Shown: positions 1-12,601 of the stretch, piece by piece
Position numbering within the stretch: position 1 is the stretch's first letter
How the letters are laid out: each line of letters begins with the position of its first letter
DNA from: Heracleum sosnowskyi
Lineage: Eukaryota; Streptophyta; Magnoliopsida; Apiales; Apiaceae
Direction of reading: 5' to 3'
Length of the DNA: 64,000 nt
Assembly: GCA_030848705.1 (NCBI GenBank)
Contig: CM061238.1
Location: 26,814,655 to 26,878,654 of the forward strand
Program-made: the position numbers and the translations under genes
Notes under the pieces: model-generated
Told to the model about the DNA's origin: nothing
Database searches by the model: none
What the model saw: only the letters and a program-made list of their open reading frames with translations

Positions 1-954
1 AGTAAGAAAAAATAGAAATAGTAACATGTTCTATTTTAAAAAGGTAATTGTCCATGATTTTTTTAGAAAATAGGGATTTTGTTAGAAAATATTGAAAAGT
101 TAATGTATTTTAGTTGAAAAGGTAATAAGTTATAGTTTTTTTTAAACGAAAAAAAATACAAAAAGTAACATGTTTTAGTTGAAAAGGTAATTGCCGTAAT
201 TAAAAGTATTAAAATAAATAAGTAAGGTTTGCCCGTGATATTTTTGGAAAATGAATGGTTTTAATAAGAAAAAATAGAAAGAGTAACATGTTTTCGTTGA
301 TTTTGTTTTTTAGAAAAAGAGAACCCTAACATTGACATCAGTTACATAACCGTTTACAAATAATCAAAACACAAGTCTATTTTTAAAGTTACACAAGCCT
401 GTAACATGTGCGATGCGGGATGAATTTTAGTATTTTTTATTTTATTATCTATATTTTGATTTATATGATTTTAAAAAGTAATCAAATATAATAATACATT
501 TATGACGTTATTCTAAGTTTTTTTAGCCTATAAGCTGTGTGATACACGGATGAATTTTAGTATTTTTGATTTATTATTTTAGTACTTTTTATATGATTTT
601 TTAGTATTTTTTATCTTATTTTATTAACATTTATTTGTATTTTGATCTTAAAAATTCTTAATATGTTGTTGACGGAATAATATCTTGAACTTTTGAATGT
701 AGCTTAGAAAAATAGATGATATAAATATTTAATAATAATATGTTGTTGACGGGATTCGAACCTTGAACCCGTGGGAGCATTTTAGATATCAAGAAAATAA
801 TATTTTTTAATATTACATCCAACGGTTCTCGTTTATCTATATTTACATCTAACGGTTATTATTTAGATGACCAAACTACATATGACCAAACTACCAACCA
901 AATAGGTGGTTTGCTTATAATAGTATAGTATAGTATAGTATATATATATATGCA
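1..954. repeat. AT-rich Helitron-derived repeat remnants
   Basis: There is no gene here. The stretch holds fragments of the repeat family seen again at 2.2-5.3 kb (motif gcccgtgatatttttgg near 231). Two decayed hairpins (near 400 and 535, around tgcgatgcggg and gtgtgatacacgg) look like Helitron ends. A B-box-like motif on the minus strand lies near 733-745 (gggattcgaacc). The right edge (about 890-950) resembles a minus-strand Helitron 5' end, reading tatactatac..ttataagcaaacc on that strand. Boundaries are too decayed to define single elements. Confidence 0.5.
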
Positions 955-1345
955 CTCTAAGAATAACACCTTATATAAAGAACAATAAATAACACCATCA
1001 TAAACACTTTATTTTTCATAAAAAATTATTTTTTTAAAATTAGAATCATAAAATTGAACAACAATTAAGCCTAACATATCGAATTTAACGTAGAATCTCA
1101 TCTAAATTTAAAAATTAAACATTACATATAATCCAGTATAGAATCCAGTACAGAATCTTGTATATATATTTATCACAATGAAATTACATGTAATCATGTT
1201 TTATTTGATTCTAATTTTTTGTTAGATTCTATTTTTATTCGTAATAAACCTTTTTTGGTGAGAAAATTAGAATCAACATGCAATTTATGTAAGATTCTAT
1301 GGTGTTCTTTATTATTCTTTATATAAGAGTGTTCTTCATGGAGTA
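955..1345. mobile_element. MITE-like element with ~44-bp terminal inverted repeats
   Basis: The left end (ctctaagaataacacc, then ttatataaagaa) and the reverse complement of the right end (near 1298-1345) match over about 44 bp, with a non-coding AT-rich interior of about 300 bp. This is the structure of a short non-autonomous DNA transposon. Both flanks are TA dinucleotide runs, so a target-site duplication cannot be recognised and the superfamily stays open. Confidence 0.5.
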
Positions 1346-2050
1346 ATGACATATATATATATATATATATACACTATATATGTGACAATAATTAGTAAAC
1401 AATAATTATTTTATATTTTTAGTATTTTTTCTATATATATATGTGTGTATATATATGTGTGTGTGAAGCATAAAATTGGAATAAAAAATATATTAATAAT
1501 TTACTTTGTTATTTATGTATATTTAATTTTTGAAATATTGTATTCGTTAATTTATATATATATTTTCTCAATAATTTTCTTGAATAGTTTACATTTGGAA
1601 GTTTTTAAAAAATATTAATCAATCGGTAAGTATCTTTATATTATATAAAAGAGAAAGTGACGCTCTGAAATTTTTCATCAAAAATTTGAAATAATAATAA
1701 TAAAAAATCTTAATTATCTTATATTCTCCTAAATTTTCTCCACAAGTCAAACTACCTTATTAATTACGATTAACTTTTTTATGATGTTTTACCTAATATT
1801 CTACTACCTCTTCACAAGATTTCAGTATGGATCTTGAAAATATTAGTACTTTTTATGAGAATTTAAATGTTGAAATCTGATACCAAGGTTATTTTTATTA
1901 TTGTATATGATTAACTTATATATATTTATTATCATGGGCGTCGAATCAAGAAAATATAAAACACAATCGGTATAACTGAAAAATAACAATATTTAAATAG
2001 TTTATTTTATCGGTTATGTTTAATTTGTACAATTTTGTATTTACTAACTT
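1346..2050. other. AT-rich intergenic stretch, no gene seen
   Basis: It contains TA and TG microsatellite tracts (about 1345-1380 and 1430-1465) and low-complexity AT sequence. No open frame resembles a known protein and no RNA gene was recognised. Confidence 0.6.
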
Positions 2051-2912
2051 ACTAGCTTAAAATCTGTGCAATGCACGGATTGTTATTAATAATTATTATT
2101 TTTATTATTTATGTTTTAATATTTTATTAATTTGCGTTTGCTAAAAAAAATAAGTAGGTGTGTTAAACTTTTTTAAACAATTAAAAGTATTAAAATAGAT
2201 TTTAAAATAAATTAATAACTGTGTGCCCATGATATTTTTGGAAAAAGAGGGGGTTTAGTAAGGAAAAATAGAAAAAGTAGCATGTTTTAGCTGAAAAGGT
2301 AAGTGTTCGTAATTAAAAGTATTTAAATAAGTTTCAAAATAAACAAGTTAGGATTTGCCCGTGATATTTTTGGAAAATGAGGGATTTTAGTAAGGAAAGA
2401 TAGAAACAGTAACATGTTTTAGTTGAAAAAGATAATTGCCAGTGATTTGTTTTTAGAAAAAGACAGGATTTTGTTAGAAAAAAAAGAAAAGATAATGTAT
2501 TTTAACTGAAAAGGTAGTTGGTTATAAAAATGTTATTATTTAATAATAATTTCTTTAGAAAATAAAAAAATAGAAAAAGTAACACGTTTCAGCTCATAAT
2601 TAAAAGTATTAAAATAGATTTTTAAAATAAATAAGTAAGGGTTTGTCCGTGATATTTTTGGAAAATGAGGGGTTTTAGTAAGGAAAAATAAAAAAAGTAA
2701 CATGTTTTGTAAAAAAAGAAAATCGTCCGTGTTTTTTTAGAAAAAAATAAAACAATTAATGTATTTTAGCTGAAAAAGTAACTGGTTATAAATAATGTTA
2801 TTATTTAGTGATAGTTTTTTGAAACAATAAGTAAGGGTAATTAAGTAAAATCACTTAGTACCGATCGTCCGTTAAGACTACCAAACTTTTAATGTTTTGT
2901 CTTTAATAATAT
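2051..2912 (-). mobile_element. Non-autonomous Helitron, minus strand
   Basis: The left edge reads actagcttaaaatctgtgc then gcacgg. On the minus strand this is a hairpin followed by about 8 nt and CTAGT, the expected Helitron 3' terminus. The right edge (about 2885-2912), read on the minus strand, is tattattaaagacaaaac, typical of the 5' terminus of this kind of plant Helitron. There is no coding capacity. The interior is made of ~130-bp units starting gcccgtgatatttttgg (near 2224, 2357, 2644). The exact 5' base is uncertain. Confidence 0.6.
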
Positions 2913-3630
2913 AGCTTAAAACTCGTGCGATGCACGGATTGTTTTTAATAATTGTTAATTTTATTAATTATATTTTATATTTTATTTATTTTATTTATTA
3001 AAAAAATAATTAGGCTTGTTAAACATTTTTAAATAATTAAAAGTATTAAATTGGATTTTAAAATAAATTAGTAATGGTTTGCCCGTGATATTTTGGAAAA
3101 AAAGAGGGGTTTTAGTAAAAACAAAAATGTGACATGTTTTAGTTGAAAAAGTTAATTGTCAAATAAAAGTATTAAAATAGATTTTAAAGTAAATAAGTAA
3201 GGGTTTGCTCGTGATATATTTGGAAAAGTAGAGATTTTAGTAAGAAAAATAGAAAATATAACATGTTTTAGCTAAAAAAGGAAATTGCACGTGATTTTTC
3301 TAAAAAAAAAAAGGGGAAATTTAATTGCCAATTAAAAGTATTAAAATAGGTTTTAAAATAAATAAGTAAGGGTTTTCTCGTGATATATTTGGAAAATGAG
3401 GGATTTTAGCAAGGAAAATAGTAAAATTAACATGTTTTAGGTGAAAAGGAAATTGTCCGTGATTTTTTTAGAAAAAAATGGTAATGTATTTTAACGGAAA
3501 GGGTAACTGATTATAATAATTTTTATAATAATTAAATAAACAATTAAATAAGGCAAGTAACGTATCAAAAAATAGGTATCAAAACTTTCAATGTTTCGTC
3601 TTTAATAATATAGTATAGATAGAGAGATAG
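2911..3630 (-). mobile_element. Second non-autonomous Helitron, head-to-tail with the first
   Basis: It starts directly at the end of the previous element with the same hairpin (ctcgtgcgatgcacgg) and a slightly decayed terminus (CTAT rather than CTAG on the minus strand). It ends near 3590-3630 with the shared 5' signature (tattattaaagacgaaac on the minus strand). Internal units begin near 3082, 3210 and 3376. It is non-coding. Confidence 0.55.
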
Positions 3631-3639
3631 ATTTATAAT

Positions 3640-4183
3640 ATTAGTATTTTATGCTACTAAATAGAATAGCCCGTGATATTTTTGAGGTTTTAGTTATGAG
3701 AAATATTAGTTAGAAAATATAAAAAAGAATATACGTTTTGGAAAAAAAAACTAATCGGTTAGTCATTAATAATTATAATATTATTATTTTATTTTATTAA
3801 ATAGAACTGTTCGTGATATTTTTGGAAAATGAGAGGTTTTATTTAGGAAAAAAAGAATATACACTTTGACTAAAAATGGTAATAGGCAATTATGACCTTA
3901 TTATGTTATTTTATTAAATGAAACTGTTTGCGATATTTTTGGAAAATGAGATGTTTTAGTTAGGAAAAATAGAAAAGATATTCTATATAATAATTTTAAT
4001 ATTTTATCTAACGGTTCTCATCGATTTGATCAGAAATATCTAACGGCTATGAATGGAGTGACCATACTACAAAAACTTTCAGGACCAGACTAAAAAACTT
4101 TCAATGTTTCGTATTTAATATAATAATAATATAGATATGATATTATAAGCATTCGTTTCTTAATTCATTTCCTTATATAATAC
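3640..4183 (-). mobile_element. Helitron remnant carrying a 5' terminus
   Basis: Internal units of the same family lie near 3669, 3789 and 3929. A 5'-terminus-like sequence (ctttcaatgtttcgtatttaat, plus strand) lies near 4088-4110. The matching 3' hairpin is absent at the left edge, so this is a truncated copy. Confidence 0.45.
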
Positions 4184-4185
4184 TA

Positions 4186-4880
4186 CAGTAAAACCTCGAT
4201 AAATTAATACCCTTGGGACCAGAAAAAGTTATTAATTAATCAAAATATTAATTTAATCGATAAATTAATAATTTATTAATTTATCGAGATATATCATTTT
4301 AAAATTTGATAACATATACGGTTCTCAGAATTATAGGTTTTATAAATTTATACTAAATTTATTATGATTTGATCTATAAATACTAAAAAGCAATAATCAT
4401 AAATTTGAGTAAATAATATTTATGAATTTTAGTAAATTGAATAGATTTATGAATTTAATTAAATCATTAGCAGTGATAAATGAGAAAGAAGATGAAGAAG
4501 GAGATTATAGTATCGAGTTGAGCCGGACTCACGAAAAAATGTCCTTAAAACAAAAATTACATTATGTAATTTTCTCTTGCAATATGAACATAATACGTCA
4601 GAATACGCCAGAATTCCATAATGTATTAAGAATGATTCCAGATGAAGTACAAGGAGACATCAATTTCAAAAGAAAGCAAGTTATCTTATTATTATAAAAG
4701 TGCAAAATAGAATAAATATCTATAATTTTGATGTAATATGCAATTATTAATTTATATATTATATGGGACTTATATACTTTTATAAAAATATATTATCTTA
4801 AAAATTTAGCGAATTATTAATTCATATTAAAGGGCCCGAGTCGGGACTACAAAAAATATTAATTAATAGAGGTTTTACTG
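4186..4880. mobile_element. Pogo/Emigrant-like DNA transposon (Tc1-mariner superfamily)
   Basis: The left end is CAGTAAAACCTCGATAAATT and the right end is its imperfect inverted copy (GAGGTTTTACTG at the edge), giving terminal inverted repeats of about 25 bp. Both sides are flanked by TA (4184-4185 and 4881-4882), the target duplication of pogo/mariner elements. The terminal sequence matches what I know of the Arabidopsis Emigrant MITE family and its pogo-like relatives. At 695 bp it is larger than a typical Emigrant, and an unrecognised open frame at 4422-4697 may be a transposase remnant. The insertion splits a Helitron terminus. Confidence 0.8.
4422..4697 (+). pseudogene. 91-codon open frame inside the pogo-like element
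   Basis: The frame is rich in Lys, Glu and Asn, with an acidic stretch (NEKEDEEGDYSIEL) and no motif I recognise. It lies centrally in the transposon and ends about 180 bp before its right end, the position where the tail of a pogo-type transposase could remain after an internal deletion. No DDE catalytic residues can be assigned. It may equally be a chance open frame in AT-rich DNA. Confidence 0.25.
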
Positions 4881-4882
4881 TA

Positions 4883-5335
4883 GCTTAAAATTCGTGCGAT
4901 GCAGAGATTGTTTTTAATAATTGTTATTTTTATTATTTACATTATTATTTTAGTACTTGTATTTATTAAAAAAAATAAGTAGACGTGTTAAACTTTTTTA
5001 AATAATTAAGAGTATTGAAAAATGTTTTAAAATAATTAAGTAACGGTTTGCCCGTGATATTTTTGGAAAATGAGGGGTTTTAGTAAGGAAAAAAAAGAAA
5101 AAGTAACATTTGTAGTTGAAAAAGGCAATTGTCCGTAATTAAAAATATTAAAATAAGTTTTAAAATAAATAAGTAACAGTTTGCCCGTGATATTTTTGGA
5201 AAATAAGGGACTTTAGTAAGGAAAAATTGAAAAAGTGACATGTTTTAGTTGAAAAAGATAATTGCCATTTGTTGGTGAATTTTGTTAGAAAAAATAAAAA
5301 GTAATGTATTTTAGCTGAAAAAGTAATCATTTCTT
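4883..5335 (-). mobile_element. Helitron 3' part, separated from its terminal CTAG by a transposon
   Basis: The sequence resumes with gcttaaaattcgtgcgatgc, the hairpin region of a minus-strand Helitron 3' end. Internal units lie near 5051 and 5184. Removing the element at 4186-4880 and one TA restores actagctt, the usual terminus. The 5' end is not clear and the similarity fades near 5335. Confidence 0.5.
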
Positions 5336-5384
5336 TTATTATAATACAGTCTACCACATATCAGTTAACCAATCAGAAAATTTT

Positions 5385-6110
5385 GAATTATTTTAGGACC
5401 AATCAGATTTCAATCCTAAATTCTAGACCAATAACAAGAGTCTAAAAACTTTCCTCATATAATTATTAACCAAGAGTGGTTAAACTATCCATACAAGGTG
5501 ATTAACCAATCAAAATTCAAAAAATATTATTTTTAATTAAAATTTAAATCCATTAAAACTTTCCTTATTTAATTTTATTAATCAAAGGTTGGTCAATCCT
5601 AAATTTTAAACCAATCACAAGATTCTAAAAACTTTCCTCATATAATTTAAAACATATATAATTTTAAACTAGAATTTAAATTGATTGAAACTTGGCTCAT
5701 ATAATTTTATTAACCGGTTAACCAATCATATGTCAATACTAAATTTTAGACCAATCACAAGAGCCAAAAAACTTTCCTCATATAATTTCATCAACCAATC
5801 GTAGTTAGACTATCCATAAAACGCAATTAACCAATCAAAATTCAAAATTTAATTCATTTTTAATTAGAATTTAAATCTATTAAAACTTTTCTCATATAAT
5901 TTTATTAACCAGCGGTGATTAGACTATCCATACAACTTGATTAATCAATCAACATTCAATAATTATTTTGGTTTTAATTATAATTTAAATCCATTAAAAT
6001 TTTACTCATATAATTTTATTAACTAAATGTGGTTAGATTATCCACACAACGCGATAACCAATCAAAGTTCAAAAATTATTTTATTTTTAATTAAAATTTA
6101 AATCCATTGA
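5385..6110. repeat. Diverged tandem repeat, unit about 115 bp
   Basis: The phrases accaatca, ctttcctcatataatt and ggttagactatccatac recur at spacings near 110-120 bp (for example near 5448, 5560, 5771, 5886 and 6003). Copies differ at many positions and some are partial, which suggests an old local amplification. No coding frame crosses it. Confidence 0.55.
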
Positions 6111-6800
6111 CTATTATATTTATATATTTCAAGAATTTGATTCTCAATTAAAATTATTTAATTTTTGATTATAATTTAAATTCTTTATGATAATTATATA
6201 CTTCGAGATTTTGATCGTCAATTGTATTATCTATTTAATATAAAATCGTCTATTTTACTGATAAACTTCTAATACCAACCTGTGACCCAACACAATGAGT
6301 GAGGAAGCACTACGAGTATATGTATAGTTTTTACAACTTTAATCAATAATTTTTATTTTTGATTGTTTAATTGTTAAAAGTCATAATTTAAGGTTTTTAC
6401 AAAGAGATGTGAAGGTAGTTTTCTATTATTTACTATAAAGTCAAAACAATATGATGTTAATTGATTATATTAAAAATTTTAAATCCATTCACTATTATAT
6501 TTTTCTATTTCGAGAATTTGGTTATCAATTAAAATTATTTTATTTTTAATTATAATCTAATCTTTTATTATATTTATATACTTCGAGATTATGATCATTT
6601 GTTGTACTATGCGTTCAATAAATAATCGTCTATTTTATAGATAAATTCCTAATACCACTCTATGATTTAACACACTTTATGAGAAAATATTTTGAGTATA
6701 TGTATAAAATTTACAACTTTAATATATAATTTATGTTTTTTGTTTATTTAATTGTTAAAAGTCGTAATTTCAGGTTTTTATATAGATGCCAGGCTAATTA
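6111..6800. repeat. Two-copy tandem duplication, about 360 bp apart
   Basis: A block beginning ttatatacttcgagat and continuing through aatcgtctattttac, ttacaactttaat and attgttaaaagtc is present near 6195-6400 and again near 6555-6770. The copies are clearly related but diverged. They are non-coding and extend the tandem-repeat region to the left. Confidence 0.5.
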
Positions 6801-7935
6801 TCCAATATATTATTTATTGTAATTAAAAAAAATAGATGTTAATCAATTATTTACATGCATATTACATTAATTATATAGATTAATAGTTACATTATCGTAT
6901 GCTTTAAATAAATATTGAAATTTTAAAAGTGAAAAAACCATTTTAATACAATATAAGCTTCAATTTATTAATATATAACTATTTTAAATCTGTCTCATTT
7001 GATTAGTAGTTAAGCCGTCTTTTACGCCGATTTAAAACAATAGACTATGTAGATTTAATTAAATTTAAAGTTTTGAATTATTTAATTCACATGTAATTTT
7101 TAAAGTCATACTTAAACGAACACATCATCTTCGTAAGTATAATTATTTTGAATTTAAGCAAAATTAAAATTTTAAAAAGAAATTAATTTTATTACAAAAT
7201 ATGTTGACGAAGTTTTAAAAATTCAATTTACCGATGTAAAAATAATTTAAACCTATCTTACACAAATTACATGTGGGGTCAACTAAACTGTTTTTCAGGC
7301 CGTTTTAAAATAATATTAGCAATATAAATTCGATTAATAACGTAAAATTTTAAATTATTTTAATTCATAAGTAACTTTTAACATTCTATGTGAACAAATT
7401 CATCATCTTTTTAAGTATTTTTAATTTTGTTAATAAGACATATCTTCACATTAGCTTGATAATATATTTTATATAAGCATATTATGGATTTTTGAAGTTC
7501 AGATAGTAAACCGGTACGTTACTTCTTCTTTATTTCGTTATCAATTAGGTGCAGTAGACTCATCAATTTTTCATTATTAAACTTTTAAAATCTTAATGCA
7601 GATGAAGGCGATATATCATTTATGAGTTTACAGTGTTGAAAATGTAATCCGGGAAACTCTATATCATTAACCATACATATAAATGCAAATGTGGTAAAAT
7701 CATCTCAAACCCGAGGATGCATCATGTTTAATAAATCAAATTCTTCGAAAATTATCCCCTTTACAATAATTATATTAGGTTTAGGGTACCCATCTATATT
7801 ATTAATTAAAGTGAAGTAGTTCAAAAATTGTGAAGTGATGCGGTCAATATCATCAAATGTTGATGGGAACCTTTGTGATCAAAGATAACGACGTACTAAA
7901 TACAAAATCCTAAAAGTATAACATATTAAATGTAA
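6801..7935. other. AT-rich intergenic DNA, no gene seen
   Basis: No open frame of note and no recognisable transposon end on either strand. Two related passages (near 7060-7140 and 7340-7410, around taatttttaa and aacattct) suggest another weak local duplication. Confidence 0.5.
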
Positions 7936-7944
7936 GTTTATAAT

Positions 7945-8723
7945 GAGTTAATTGCACTTTGCATACCTCAGCTTTACTCCAATTTCAATTATGTATATGT
8001 AGTTTCATAAATTGCATTTTGCATCCCCAAACTTTAAAATATAAGTCGAATCACAACCCTTTATAAGTTTTCTATCAAAAATAATATTATTTTTATCGAA
8101 TATATTAACAAATGCGATATAAAATTATTATAGTGATGATATAAATTTTAGATTCTAAACATGTAACTAATTTTAAATCATAATTTAATATTATTTTATG
8201 ACCATTAATCAATTATAATTTATTTATAAAAAATTGAACTAATATGTTTTCATTAAATAAAGTTGTGACTACTATGATATATGATACGTATAAAATCATT
8301 AAAATATATGTGTACCATCTTAAAATATAGATTATATAATCGTTGCATAATTTGATATCGCATTTGTCAATACATTCGTTAACAAAAATATTATTTTTGA
8401 TAGAAAACGTATAAGGGGGTTGTGATTCGATCTGTGATTTAAAGTTTGAGATGCAAAAAATAATATTAAATTATGATTTAAAATTTTTAAAGTGTAAAAT
8501 TAGTTACATATTTAAAATCTAAAATTTATATCATCAGTGCAATAATTTATATTGCATTTGTCAATAAATTCGTTAAAAACAATATTATTTTTGATAAAAA
8601 CGTATAAGGGGTTGTGATTCGACTTATATTTTAAAGTTTGGGGATGCAAAGTGCAATTTATGAAACTACATATACATAATTGAAATTGGGGTAAAGCTGA
8701 GGGATGCAAAGTGCAATTAACTC
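7945..8723. mobile_element. Mutator-like MITE with long inverted repeats
   Basis: Long terminal inverted repeats of more than 100 bp begin GAGTTAATTGCACTTTGCAT at both ends. They are flanked by a perfect 9-bp direct repeat GTTTATAAT (7936-7944 and 8724-8732), the duplication length of Mutator-type transposons. The 779-bp element has no transposase frame. The right arm is partly repeated inside the element (about 8370-8470), so the interior looks like an imperfect foldback built from arm copies. Confidence 0.85.
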
Positions 8724-8732
8724 GTTTATAAT

Positions 8733-9140
8733 TTATTCTAATGAATTTAAAACCTTCATCATAAGAAGAAAATGAAAACTGTATCCTGGAAAATTGAAAA
8801 TCATTACAGGAAAAATTCAGGCATTCACTATATCTTTGAATGATTGAAAGTTAGTACATATTAATACAATCTACTTCGTCTCGAATGTAGTAAAATTAGT
8901 TTAAATTCTAGAGTTTCAACGCCCTCACAAGAATTTAAAATCACATTATACGATTTAATTTTGACGTGATGAACATAAAATTTTCAATTCAAATAATTAA
9001 TTATGATATTTGTCCAACATCAAATTTGCCTTTCTCATTCTTAATAACTCAACCATATTGTTTCTTTTGAAGCAGGTGCACGATTCAGCTAATAATAATA
9101 ATAATTTTATCGTGATAACCTTGTTATCCCTCGTGTCTTC
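8733..9140. other. Flank upstream of the GluRS copy
   Basis: AT-rich DNA without a recognisable gene. It is the only unbroken upstream sequence of the GluRS copy and so may contain its former promoter region. Confidence 0.45.
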
Positions 9141-9148
9141 TATATAAA
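9141..9148 (+). promoter_or_regulatory. TATA box of the GluRS copy
   Basis: TATATAAA sits about 50 bp before the CT tract and 165 bp before the ATG, with a pyrimidine-rich leader after it. A position-appropriate TATA box argues that this copy kept genomic 5' flank rather than arising by reverse transcription of mRNA. Confidence 0.45.
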
Positions 9149-9195
9149 CCAAAAGCCTCCTCTCTAACACCATCTACTATTTTACTCATAACCCT

Positions 9196-10274
<1,079 letters not shown>

Positions 10275-12601
10275 TGTTGTGCCCAAAATCTCACATGAGT
10301 TTGATTTAAGGCCCACATATGGTTTAGGCCCAATTTGGTTACATTTGATAAGGATCCTGTGAACTGAGATGTAGATTCATGGTGCCGAGGTTCTGTTAGT
10401 ATTAGTGCTCTAGAGACAATACTTTTATGTTTTAAAGAAAACATTTTATTATTATAAATTATGTTTTATTGATTATTATTATTATTTTATTATGTCTTTA
10501 TTTAATGCGTTATAAAATATTAGCATAATAAATGTCCTTGGAATTATGATACGTATTCGATATCTTTAAGTATGTGACTTAAAAACGAGATTATATGAAT
10601 AGTATCTTTATTCCTAAATATCCATAGTCGAGTGTTATTATTGAAGGACAATAATAATGCACAGAGACTAGTATGTTTGTTGACTGATGACCACACCTCA
10701 TTGGTCATAGGTATAGTGATACTAAAGTCAAAACATAGGTGCATGTAAGAGGACTTGACACTGGATTGACCCGCCGTGAGATTACACATGTTAATAGTGT
10801 CATAAGTAATTCTCACTGTGATAATGGTGTAATGATCCTTAGACCTGAAATCATTATATTTCTATACGCGAATTAATATACTTTGATTAAATTAAAAGTT
10901 ACCTTTGACCGAGTGATGATAAAAGTGGACATTGGGTATATTATGAATCGTATGAGAAATATGAATGATCTAGATGGGATTTAACCCTCCTAATTTTAGG
11001 AGCGATATTATTGACATCTTGTTTGAGTGAGACTATGAAATGCATGGTCGTGCTCAAATGTTGATTTGATTTATTAGTCTACTCATCGATCAAGAAAACT
11101 AAGATTAGATTATGAAGAGGATGACACATTACATGCCTCGAGTTTAATCTATAATATTAAGGTTAAAGAGATTATATTACATGTAACATTATTCATGAAA
11201 GGCTTAATCGAATCACCGATTTAATTATTATTACTTGGGTAACAATGATGTATTACTAGATGTCGCTCATTGTTTATAATTTTAATTAGATATTAAAATT
11301 ATTTCCAACGTAATAATAACCTACAGGGTCACACACAAAGAACACTTAAATAGGTAATTCATTCTATTTATAATATTAATTAAGTATGACTTAATTAATT
11401 AAATAGAAAATGGAATTATTTAAACTAATTCCGAAATAAGTTATTAATTGATTAAGTGAGACTTAATTAAATAATAAATTGAAATTTCGGATTAGTATTA
11501 ATTATAATTAATAAAGCTTATTCCTCTCTATATAAACTCTCAAAAGGATCTGATTTATTTAGTGAAAAACATTTTTATATTAAAACCCTAGCCGTCTATG
11601 AGAGGAAGAAAAGAGAGAAAGAAAGAAGCAATTTTCGGGTGCAAGTACACATCAATCCTTCAAGAAAAGCGCTCATGTGGATAACGTAGAGTGTAGATCG
11701 CGAGAGCGGGATACATGGTGATTGAACAAGCTTTGGATCTCCATTAATCTTCCATTGATGAATTGTTAAAGCGTTTTAAGGTAAAACACTAATCTCCGAA
11801 TTAAATCTTTTATTTTTCGCATGGATCCTGCGAAGGGGTTTCAAATTTTGATTTATTTTCACGTTTTCCGTTGCGTATATGTGCTCGAAACCCTTCAGGT
11901 TCAGCTTCAGGGTGGCTCGAGGTTCAGGTTCAGAGTAATTTGAGGTGCAGGTTCAGGGTGGTCTGAACCTCTCGTGGACAGAATAATAGTTAGATATGGA
12001 CTCTATCTCCTATTCTTTAGGAGCACGGAACTACCATCAAATGGAGGACTTCTAGCTGTGGTGAAACGCTATAGGTGGGATAATTACAACAAATATATGA
12101 TTTATATCAATGATTTCAGATAAATATTGATTATATGAGGATTTATGAGTTTCTAGTGATGGAGTTGCATTAGGACACTGGAAAGCTCAGCTTAAGGGTA
12201 TTTGGATCAGTCATAACTCTCGAATGGATTATCTTGAGGTGGCTGAATTGGCAAGAAAGGAGAGGTTTAACCTAAAAGAACTACATGGGGCTTGATTCCT
12301 ATAAATATGATATGTAGGCACTTGACAAAGGGTTCAGATTTTTACTCTCTACACGCATAGGCACCTGTACCCTAAGTGATACATTTTACGGTGAATTGGC
12401 TGGCCGAGTAGGACTTACTCCGCCCTTTTCATCCGGTGGCTTTGTCAACTCAGCCCAAACACTGCTTTTACTTCTCTATTTCTTTACTAAGCTTAAGGTT
12501 TCCAGCTGTGAACCTCCAGCTCTGTCCGATAACCAAGGACGTATTATTCGAATATTCCAACGAGATTCTCTCATTGTGCTGTTACCAAATTTCTCTCACA
12601 A
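10275..12601. mobile_element. Unclassified insertion in the GluRS copy
   Basis: The GluRS reading breaks after TAGAAAC (10268-10274) and resumes after a second TAGAAAC (12602-12608), so the intervening DNA is an insertion with a short target duplication. Without the solo LTR nested in it, it is about 823 bp. The ends are TGTTGTGCCC and TTTCTCTCACA(A), close to LTR-like TG..CA, and a TATA-like sequence (cctataaatatg) lies near 12299. It may therefore be a second solo LTR, but the 7-bp duplication and the extra A do not fit cleanly. Short aggttcag repeats lie near 11898-11965. Confidence 0.55.
10394..11897 (+). mobile_element. Solo LTR, 1.5 kb
   Basis: It begins TGTTAGTATTAG and ends AACCCTTCA. 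A perfect 5-bp duplication GGTTC flanks it (10389-10393 and 11898-11902). A TATA box (tatataaac near 11529) fits an LTR promoter read on the plus strand. There are no internal genes, so the element was reduced to one LTR by recombination. A related copy lies at 49989-50953. I recognise the sequence type as common in plant genomes but do not assign it to gypsy or copia. Confidence 0.8.

Noticed and set aside
4186..4880. Miniature Mutator or hAT element
   Set aside because: The flanking duplication is TA and the ends are CAGTAAAACC, which fit the pogo/Emigrant type and not 8-9-bp duplication families.
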